A stretch of 64,000 nucleotides of DNA from Sambucus nigra (Eukaryota; Streptophyta; Magnoliopsida; Dipsacales; Adoxaceae): the NCBI GenBank assembly GCA_949130495.1, contig OX422213.1:534558467-534622466 (forward strand), read 5' to 3'. The notes beneath the pieces are model-generated. The model did not search any database. It worked only from the letters and a program-made list of their open reading frames with translations, and was not told where the DNA came from. Shown piece after piece: positions 55,483 through 64,000 of the stretch. The position numbers and the translations under genes were made by a program. Numbering within the stretch: the first letter of the stretch is position 1; the number at the start of each line of letters is the position of its first letter.

Positions 55483-57159
55483 ACAACTGGGACATAACAA
55501 TTACATGCCTCTTGCCAAACCATAAAACAATAGCCTTACCGTCACCACTCAACAGGGCTTCACAGTTGCGCTCCGAAAAAACCATAACTCTGCTGGCACA
55601 TCTCAAAACAATTTATTCTCCCAAAAGATATCATCTAAGTTCCACACTTAACTTCCTCAAGGTAAATGTATAAATATACAACCCGGTTATAATGTCAACC
55701 ACGCACTAAATTCGACCCGCTCGCGAGTTCTAGAGATAACAATATTACACGCGATACTCCCAAAATCAATCAAGGCATACCCAATACACATAGGAAAAAT
55801 AATTCATATATTACCTCCATAATCTAACTGCCTTGCTTCATCAATAGGTTCCTGATCAAAGTTCTCTTGTCTGAGCCCGCCCATGAATTTTTGTAGGGGA
55901 TGTGCAGTCAAAACCTCTTCAAAAAGTTGCTCGCTTCCTCTCTCTAAACAATCCCTCTTCCCCTGGCCTATTTCCCCACATAATAAACATTTCCCTATAA
56001 ATCCTTCTTGTCTACCCTGAGGATCAAAACGTTGTTACCGCCCTTGATAATCCCGACTAGAGATAATTCCATCAAATCTAAAACCTCTTGAACGTTGCCT
56101 TTTATTCGAAGCCCCCAAATGCAGATCCTGCTCCCCCTGCCTAATCTTCGGCTATTGAGATGATCGCGCCACACTGGCACCACCTTCTCCTGACTTGCTT
56201 ACCACGTCCGGGTCCCCAAATTTCTTATCTCCTTTTAAACGAAGGCGGAATATAACAACGACGAAGACGAAATATAACAACGATGCATTCATCACATCAG
56301 TAAAAGTCAGGAATTGTCGGGTTCCCTAACAAATACTGGCGAATTCACCAATCTAAACCTCCCAAGAACATTGATATACGTTTCTCCTCCATATTTACCT
56401 CGTCGGGCATAAAGTTTTCCCACCAAGTAAATTCCTCTTCATACTCCGCCACCGTCCTATCCCCCTGCTTCACGTCTAGCAATCTTCTCCTCGTCTTCAT
56501 CTGAATTGCCAAAAGGAAATACTTACGATCAAATCAAACCTAAAAATCTGATATAGAGATCGTATCTTTCTGTTCTAACGTCGTGACCGACTCCCACCAC
56601 TGGAGAGCGACACCTACTAACTTAAAGGTGGCAAGTATTAGTTTTTTAGCATCACTGCATTCCATCATGTGAAGGTGACGTTGAATATCCTTCTTTCACT
56701 GACTTGCTATGACCACATCGGCTCCCCTTTGACATTTTAGAGGATAACCTTTTTAAAAAGCTTCTCTAGCTCGCTCCCACGCAGATTTCCCCATATAAGC
56801 TTGAGCTATCGGCACTTCAGGCTGTTGTTGAGCCCAAGGAAATTATTGAGCCATGGCGTTCATGGCCGCATTGACTGCTTGAGCCATAATATTGGTAACC
56901 TCCGCTGCAGTTATAGTCCGCTGAGGCACTTGGGGCTCCATATTCTCTGCCCTCCTATATACTCTAGCCGGGCGACCTCTTTTTGGCGGGATCTAAAATA
57001 AGAAAGAACTGTATTAGCACACAGTTTAAAAAATTTCGCATCGCAGAAGATCGTAAATGCAATATGAACACAATAGTCTTAGTACTAGTGCTCTATGTCA
57101 AGAAAGCTTACGAAAGAACGTAGAAAACCCGCACAGATCCAAAGACTTTAGAACCTGAT
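55483..57159 (-). pseudogene. Gag remnant of derivative 1
   Basis: The minus strand reads a start region near 57000 with KRGRPARVYR, QVPQRTITAAEVTNIMAQAV, WERAREAF (same block as in the complete chromovirus, WERAKSAF) and a knuckle-like CxxCGEIGQ piece near 55985. Dense stops. Nearly colinear with 61003-62500, differing by small indels (for example 56245-56280, where GAAATATAACAACGA is duplicated). Confidence 0.7.
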
Positions 57160-57171
57160 GCTCTGATACCA
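57160..57171 (-). other. Primer binding site, initiator Met tRNA (derivative 1)
   Basis: The minus strand TGGTATCAGAGC lies 2 bp from the end of LTR B. Confidence 0.92.
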
Positions 57172-57173
57172 CC

Positions 57174-60100
57174 TGTGACACCCCGCTTAAATTAATAACT
57201 GGTGGCCAACCCTACACCAAGATAAAATAGGAATCTCATGTGGATCATTCTTAGCATCACTGTCGCACAGACTAAAAATCTACCTAACCACACAATAAAA
57301 AAAAGGAAAATAAAAGGATTCCAAAAAAAAATAAACATACAAGAACTACAAACCAACATCTATAATCATTGTAGAACATGATAATGTAAACACGAGTACA
57401 AAAAGAATATACCCGAAGATGCTGTCGGGTCACAGACAATACAACATCCATAAGATAAAATCATAAAAGAGCTACATATACAAAGTGGATCCTAAACTAG
57501 ATGTATAAAAATAGAAAGCGATTACCACAAAATCCTGTAACAAATCGCATCTGCTACAATTCCAAGAACTCTGGAAAGAATAAGCATCAATGGCTCCCTT
57601 GTGGATGGACACCTAAAGTATATATAAATATAGCAAGATAGAAGATATAAACGAGTCAGAGCCCGAGGTTTGAAAATAATTTTTAGTAAGTGAATCAAAA
57701 TGCATAATAATTATGAATGCACGATATCGTAATTATAGTGGTGTCGCACTCTCTTGGGTCGCAACCTCACCCCTCATCTATAACGCGCACCTAACGTATG
57801 CATGTGAACCTTAACTAAGCTACCCAACTCATTCAAGGGATAAATCCTCTTATATCTACGCCTAAGCCTCAATCTCGTAGCTCACTATATCTAACATAAC
57901 CATCTATCCACTTCTTCTATTTCCACTTAAGTTTACGCCCAAACTTGTACAATAACATAAATTAATTATACTTTCTCAGCTTTAATCTTTAACCTTCACA
58001 AGTTATTAGCATAAGATATCTCATGTCATCATTAATGCAATAAATATGCCCCCACTAATTTACCCATACCCAAGAACTAAGGACCAAACATCTCCCCATG
58101 CCCAACGTTACGCTAAGTTTCGTGCGTGGGTCGTCTCACAAAGAGAAATCCAAACAAGGAACCCGCCAATACACTACCACCTAACATTGTCGGTCGTGGG
58201 ATTCAGTTAGGCCCTTGGTCCAAAGTACACACCCAATTACTTTCCGTCTATAGGCATAAGAGTATACTCATCCACTCGCTCGTGCTACCAAAGACAAAAC
58301 ATCATACACATCTTTATAACTTTCTCTAGTTATAATATTAAGATATCACACACTATTTATAAATCTTGTATAATATTACACGCACGTATTATACAAGATT
58401 CATCATTCTCAAAAATTACTTATAGATTCACACATAATATGTATACTAACAGTATTTAAAATGCTATCATCTTCCAAGGGATCGCTCACATGTCCCGGGG
58501 TTTCAAGTGGTCGGACTGTCACACCGATGTGGTAAAAATCTAATCACAATTAATATAAAGCGACCCTAGTTCCTAACCTGAGAGCAATACGAATCATATC
58601 CAAGACGTCTTACCCCTACCTCATGCACGGTAAAATAATGGACGCTATGACCTGTGGATTATACTCTCCCTTCTCCTCAAGCCACGGGGATCCACCTACA
58701 TCATACAACTTCCCATGATATAGCACTAGAGGGGTATGAAGCACATAATGTATATAACATTCACACAAGATATATATATACATGATTACATCCAATATAC
58801 AAACCATCACACAAGCTATACACATTCACGCTATATATATATATATATACACATGTACATCTCACGTCCGTATGTAAAAGTAAAGAATTTGGCTATATGT
58901 ATGTAACCCTCATTATACGAACCGATACACTCTCGCATACCTTCCCAATTCATTTATTATTCAATCCCTCACCTGAAACTTACAAATCCATCACACCTAA
59001 GATATTAATAATCGTTAAATTTAACAACCCTAAGGACACACTATATTTCTCTCTCATTCAGTCCATATTCGCCGTTAAGTAAATTCCTACTACTCGAAGA
59101 ATTTATTAAAGAAGCTGGCATGTTAAACTCCAAAATATGCCTCCATAATAGCCCGTAACCATCCTAAAAAGAAATCCTCATTCCTTGGAGGATTTTCCCA
59201 AAAGGAAATAATACAAACTTGCTCTTATAAATATCTCTATAATAACCCCCAAAGTGACCCCTCTATTATATCCTAATATGAACCCTCATAATATCTCCCA
59301 AATTTGTACTGCACTCTTTTGGAGAGTACCTAAGCAATAAAACCCATTAAAAAAGGGTTAAACATGTGCTGGCCAAAAGCAGGCATCGGACCCGACCGGG
59401 GGTCCTAAAAAATGAACCAATCCGGTTCCTAAATCTTAACCGAAACCTTTAATAGCCGGACCGATCTGGGGTCTCCTAAAACTAACCAGTCCGGTCCTGT
59501 ATAATTTTGGTCCTACGAGATTTATACCCAAAACCTTTCTTTTACTCTTCACAAGATTTATCCTACACTTCTAAAACCCAAATCTACCTCACTCTAACAA
59601 TATCCTAATCATCAAAACCCAACACATAAATTGTTCCCACCATTTTTGTCATCAAAACCACAATTATAACCTAAATGCAAGATTTGATCCTTAAATTTTA
59701 GGGTTTAACCATAAAAGCTTAAATCAACTGAATCACCAACCAAAAATTATGAGATAACTCATACATACAATTACTTATCAAGTTTAATCACTTGCCTCAA
59801 AGTTTTAGAGTTTGAATCTTCCTTGAGATCACGGATTTGAGCCAAGAATCTCCAAAGCTCCAAATTTTTTTCTCCTTTTTTCTCTTCATCTTCTTCCTCT
59901 CTCTCTTTCTAGGGTTTTCTCTCTTATTACAAATGAGATGGGCCACTCACGAGCCTCTTAAGTATTTAAATCAATAAACCCCATCTTCAAATGATAATAC
60001 ACACTTTAAATGACTCGTTTCCACTTATTCGAGTCAAACTAGGCCCAAAATACTCCGGAACCCAAATCCAACTTCCAAATAGTCATTTTGACTATCTCGG

Positions 60101-60238
60101 CCCTTTTCGGATCAACCGTACACTCCATTTCATCATTCGAGACTCCGATAAATAAAAAATCTCAATTCTCCCAATTTAATCATTCTATTTCTTCCCAAAT
60201 AATTAAATTCTCAGCCTTCAAATTTTACGGGTATTACA
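57174..60238 (-). repeat. LTR B (complete, 3065 bp)
   Basis: The minus strand starts TGTAATACCCGTAAAATTT and ends AAGCGGGGTGTCACA. It serves as 5' LTR of derivative 1 and 3' LTR of derivative 2. Contains microsatellite (TA)n near 58834-58850 and the palindrome-rich stretch at 59385-59510. Confidence 0.92.
59385..59510. promoter_or_regulatory. Palindromic-word cluster in LTR B (CCGGACCGAT type)
   Basis: Words CGGACCCGACCGGGGGTCC, CCAATCCGGTTCC, CCGGACCGATCTGGGGTC and CCAGTCCGGTCC, spaced 35-40 bp. They resemble the GGACCGATCCG words of the copia solo LTR at 8822-9030 although the LTR families are unrelated. Confidence 0.6.
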
Positions 60239-60251
60239 TTCTCCCCTCCTT
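60239..60251 (-). other. Polypurine tract of derivative 2
   Basis: The minus strand AAGGAGGGGAGAA directly precedes LTR B start TGTAATACC. Just upstream on the minus strand, AATTTTAAGGATGAAATTT codes NFKDEI-like text, the relic of the pol C-terminus. Confidence 0.88.
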
Positions 60252-61002
60252 ATAAAATTTCATCCTTAAAATTTGAATAAATATTTTAGCTCAAAGATCA
60301 CATCTTACACCCAAGATAGCTATTCATATCTCTTCACTTCTAGAAGTTAATTCATCGAAAACAATCTCTAACCAGGGCGCCCATACACCATATATTCGTG
60401 CTTATTTGCGCAATCATTACCCCGCTCCACTAGCCTTAAATTGCAACATAACTTTCACTCACCATTACAATCATATGCCTGAAATAACCAAGGCACCAAC
60501 CCATAAACTAATCTCAATTCCATATCACTACATGGATACGCTAACACCCAACAATTAATCCATTAAATCTACTAAAATAATAATTTTTGAAAATGTCCAA
60601 ACATTTAACGTTTCTCAATTCCCGACATTCATTACTTTCATATGGGTGAGGTCTCGCAAGCAAAATCTAAACAAGGAACCCTCCCAATACACTACTGTGC
60701 AGCTCTGTCAGGGATTGAGATCGGTCAGACCAGGATTAAAGTTTTAAAAGATTTTTAAATAAATTTATATGGCCCCATAGGCCTAAAATATAATATAAAA
60801 AATAATTTTATAAATTCTGACACACACGAATTAAATAATATGCCCAAGACCCAAGGTGATAATCTATACGATGTTCTCACCAACATTACGTTCACAACGT
60901 GCACATAACTATGAGCTAGACTCTTCGCTCAACAATGAACCTGCTAAACCCTGTATCTCATCAATAAAAACCCATTACATCATCTTAAGATAGGCCCGTT
61001 CA
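60252..61002 (-). other. Internal 3' region of derivative 2, pol deleted
   Basis: Non-coding, with a pol-end relic near the polypurine tract. At about 60645-60730 a phrase resembles part of the LTR itself (GTGAGGTCTCGCAAGC, AAACAAGGAACCC, CCAATACACTAC; compare 58125-58180), so a fragment of LTR was copied into the internal region. Confidence 0.6.
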
Positions 61003-62637
61003 CAACTGGGACATAACAATTACATGCCTCTTGCCAAACCATAAAATAATAGCCTTACCGTTACCACTTAACACGGCTTCACAGTTGTGCTCCGAAAAAA
61101 CCATAACTCTGCTGGCACATCTCAAAACAATCTATTCTCCCAAAAGATATCATCTAAGTGCCACATTTACCCTCCTTAAGGTAAATATATAAATATACAA
61201 CCCGGTTATAATGCCAACCACGCACTAAATTCGATCTGCTCGCGAATTCTAGAGATAACAATATTACACGCGATACTCCCGAAAGAAATTAAAGCATACC
61301 CTATACACATAGGAAAAATAATTCATATATTACCTCCTTAATCTAATCGCCTTGACTCATCAATAGGTTCCTGATCAAAGTTTTCTTGTTCAAGCTCGCC
61401 CATGAATTTTTGTAGGGGATGTGCATCCAAAACCTCTTCAAAAAGTTGTCCGCTTCCTCTCTCTAAATAATCCCCCTTCCTCTGGCCTATTTCCCCACAG
61501 AAGAAACATTTCCCCATAAATCCTTTATGTCTACCATGAGGATCAAAAAGTTGTTGCGGCCCTTGATAATCCTGACTAGAGCCACTTCCATCAAATCTGA
61601 AACCTCTTGAACGATGCCTTTTACTCGAAGCCCCTAAATCAGATCCTGCTCCCTCTGCCTAATCTTCGGCTGTTGAGATGATCGTGCCCCACTGGAACCA
61701 CCTTCTCCTGATTTTCTTGCCACGTTCGGGTCCCCAAATTTCCTATCTCCTTTTAAACGAAGACGGTGGTCCTGATAATATAACAACGACGCATTCATCA
61801 CATCAGTAAAAGTCAGTAATACCGGGTTCCCCAACAAATGCTGACGAATTCACCAATCTTAACCTCCCAAAAACTTTGATATACGTTTCTCCTTCGTATT
61901 TACCTCGTCGGGCATAAAGTTCGCTAACAAAGTAAATTCCTCTTCATACTCCGCCACCGTCCTATCCCCCTGCTTCACCTCTAACAATCTTCTCCTCATC
62001 TTCATCTGAATTGCCGAAAGAAAATACTTACTATCAAATCAAACCCAAAAATCTGATATAGACATCGTATCCCTCTGTTCTAAGGCCGTGACCAACTCTA
62101 ACCACTAGAGAGCGGCACCCACTAACTTAAAAGTGGCAAGTATTTATTTTCTCACATCACTACATTCCATCATGTGAAGGTGACATTGAATATCCTTCTT
62201 TCACTGACTTGCTATGACCACATCGGCTCCCCTTTGAAATTTTAGAGGATGACTTTTTGAAAAGCTTCTCTAGCTCTCTCCCACGCAGATTGCCCCATAT
62301 AAGCTTGAGCTACCGGCATTGCAGGCTATTGTTGAGCCCGAGGAAATTATTGAGCCATGGCGTTCATGGACGTATTGACTGCTTGAGCCACAATATTGGC
62401 AACCTCCACTGCAGTCATAGTCCCTTGAGGCACTTGGGGATCCACATTTTCTGCCCTCCTATATACTCTAGCCGGGCGACCTCTTTTCGACGGCATCTAA
62501 AACAAGAAAGAACTGTATTAGCACATAGTTCAAAAAATTTCGCATCGCAGAAGATCGTAAACGCAATATGATATGTCAAGAAAGCTTACGGAAGAACGTA
62601 AAAAATTCTCACAGATCCTAAGACTTTAGAACCTGAT
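61003..62637 (-). pseudogene. Gag remnant of derivative 2
   Basis: From about 62495 the minus strand reads MPSKRGRPARVYRRAENVDP, QVPQGTMTAVEVANIVAQAV, QAYMGQSAWERAREAFQKV and FKGEPMWS, then degenerate capsid, and a knuckle near 61500-61520 as CFFCGEIGQRKGDY where the last Cys is Tyr. Gag is the only recognisable gene. Stops at several sites match those of derivative 1, so the two share a broken ancestor. Confidence 0.75.
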
Positions 62638-62649
62638 GCTCTGATACCA
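62638..62649 (-). other. Primer binding site, initiator Met tRNA (derivative 2)
   Basis: The minus strand TGGTATCAGAGC, 2 bp from LTR C. Confidence 0.92.
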
Positions 62650-62651
62650 CC

Positions 62652-64000
62652 TGTGACATCCCGCTTAAATTAATAATGGGTGGCCAACCCTATACCAAGA
62701 TAAAACAGGAATCTCATGTGGATCATTCTTAGCATCACTGTCAACAGACTAAAAATCTAACTAACATCCCAATAAAAAAAAATTAGAGGATGCCAAAACA
62801 AATAAACATACAAGAACTACAAACCAATATCTATAATCATTGCAGAACATGATAATGTAAACACGAGTACAAAAAGAATATACCTGAAGATGCTGTCGGG
62901 TCACAGACAATACAACATCCAGAAAATAAAATCATAAAAGAGCTACATATACAAAGTGGATCCTAAACTAGATGTACAAAAATAGGAAGCGATTACCACA
63001 AAATCCTCTAACAAATCGCATTTGCTACAGTTCCAAAAACTCTGGAGAGAATAAGCATCAATGGCTCCCTTGCGGATGGACACATAAAGTATATATAAAT
63101 ATAGCAAGATAAAAGATATAAACGGGTCAGAGCTCGAGGTTTGAAAATAATTTTTAGCAAGTGAATTAAAATGCATAATAATTATGAATGTACGATATCA
63201 TAATTATAGTGGTGTCGCACTCTGTTGGGTCTCAACCTCACCCCTCATCTATAACGCGCACCTAACGTATGCATATGAACCTTAACAAAGCTACCCAACA
63301 TATTCTAAGGATAAATCCTCTTATATATACGCCTAAGCCTCAATCGCGTAGCTCACTATCTCAAACATAACCATCTATCTACTTCTTCTATTTCCACTTA
63401 AGTTTACGCCCAAACTTGTACAATAACATAACTCAATTATACTTTCTCGGTTTTAATCTTTAACCTTCACAAGTTATTAGCATAAGATATCTCACATCAT
63501 CATTAATGCAATGAATATACCCCCAGTAATTTACCTATACCCAAGAACTAAGGACCAGACATCTCCCCACGCCCAATGTTACGCTAAGTTTCGTGCATGG
63601 GACGTCTCCTAAAGCGAAATCCAAACAAGGAACCCCCCCAATACACTACCACCTAACACTGTCGGTCGTGGGAACCAGTTAGGCCCTCAGTCCAAAGTAC
63701 ACATCCAATTACTTCCCGTCTATAGGCATAAAAGTATACTCATCCACTATCTTGTGCTACTAAAGACAAAACATCATACACATCTTTATAACTTTCTCTA
63801 GTTATAATATTAAGATATCACACACTATCTATAAATCTTGTATAATATTACACGCACTTATTATACATGATTCATCATTATCAATAAGTACACATACATT
63901 CACACATAATATGTATACTAACAGTATCTAAAATGCTATCATCTTCCAAGGGATCGCTCACTTATCCCGGGGTTTCCAGTGGTCGGACTGTCACACCGAT
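62652..64000 (-). repeat. LTR C (cut by window end)
   Basis: Colinear with 57174-58526 of LTR B, closer to B than to A (shared GATGCTGTCGGGTCACAGAC and GGATGGACAC). If full length it would end about 1.7 kb beyond the window. Confidence 0.9.

Larger units (their letters stand above)
54159..64000 (-). mobile_element. Chain of gag-only chromovirus derivatives: LTR A - gag - LTR B - gag - LTR C
   Basis: Minus-strand orientation. Three LTR copies begin at 54159, 57174 and 62652 (TGTGACAYCCCGCTTAAAT on the plus strand, i.e. ...GGGTGTCACA ends on the minus strand). Left of LTRs B and C is a Met-tRNA primer site followed by a gag remnant. No protease, RT, RNase H or integrase is detectable between the LTRs. 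This matches the published TR-GAG class (LTR, gag, LTR). The right end is outside the window. Confidence 0.85.

Noticed and set aside
54159..60238. LTRs A, B and C as three independent insertions
   Set aside because: Each pair of neighbours encloses primer site plus gag in proper order and no separate target duplication is seen around any single LTR.
61634..62571. Plus-strand ORFs around 62257-62571 and 56801-57001 (SYRHCRLLLSPRKLL...)
   Set aside because: They are the antisense shadow of the gag N-terminus on the minus strand.
1..64000. tRNA, rRNA or other structured RNA genes
   Set aside because: Only the short primer-site complements of initiator Met-tRNA were found; no full clover-leaf or rRNA signature seen.

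Overview
The window is plant nuclear heterochromatin, almost certainly from a flowering plant. It holds no intact host gene. About 95% can be assigned to nested transposable elements: Ty3/gypsy and Ty1/copia LTR retrotransposons using an initiator-Met-tRNA or Tat-type primer site, a CACTA DNA transposon and a small hAT-type element. Nearly every coding stretch is broken by stops and frameshifts. The only host-derived coding sequence is two sets of exon fragments carried inside the CACTA element: a subtilase-propeptide-like inhibitor and a lipin-type phosphatidate phosphatase.

Layout. (1) 1-11423: a minus-strand Tat/Retand-like Ty3 element (Tat-1). Its 3' LTR lies left of the window. It carries a plus-strand antisense ORF, degenerate gag-pol, and a 5' LTR at 10960-11423. 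A truncated SIRE-like copia (714 to about 2945) and a solo LTR of the same copia family (8550-9693, TSD ACTTT) sit inside it. (2) 11424-11978: AT-rich, unassigned. (3) 11979-54158: a plus-strand Tekay/Del-like chromovirus whose 5' LTR is split by a second minus-strand Tat element (Tat-2, 12827-45754). Tat-2 is itself interrupted by a 2.8-kb solo chromovirus LTR (19367-22183, TSD CTTTT) and by the CACTA element (24852-45088, TSD TAG). The CACTA element contains a hAT-like element (29801-30331) and a copia element (32568-44595, TSD ATGAT). (4) 54159-64000: a head-to-tail LTR-gag-LTR-gag-LTR chain of gag-only (TR-GAG-like) chromovirus derivatives, inserted in the chromovirus 3' LTR and running off the right edge. 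Nesting depth reaches four: chromovirus > Tat-2 > CACTA > copia.

The most unusual structure is at 36198-44595. The 3' LTR of the copia element in the CACTA transposon has become a head-to-tail array of eight LTRs with no internal sequence between them. One ATGAT target duplication flanks the whole element plus array, so the array grew in place after a single insertion. Seven identical-type junctions each lack the last 8 bp of the LTR; only the eighth copy keeps the true LTR end. The first five or six copies follow an A-B-A-B-A dimeric higher-order pattern of about 2.085 kb. This looks like a satellite being born from an LTR, each monomer holding a TATA box and a polyadenylation signal.

A second recurring theme is a cluster of short CpG-containing palindromic words in the LTRs of several unrelated families, lying upstream of the TATA box where one can be seen (TCGTTCGAACGA, CGGACCGATCCG and TCGATCGATCGA types). 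Two LTRs of the same copia family carry different words at the same place. All assignments are by eye from motifs and repeat comparison; no database search was run.
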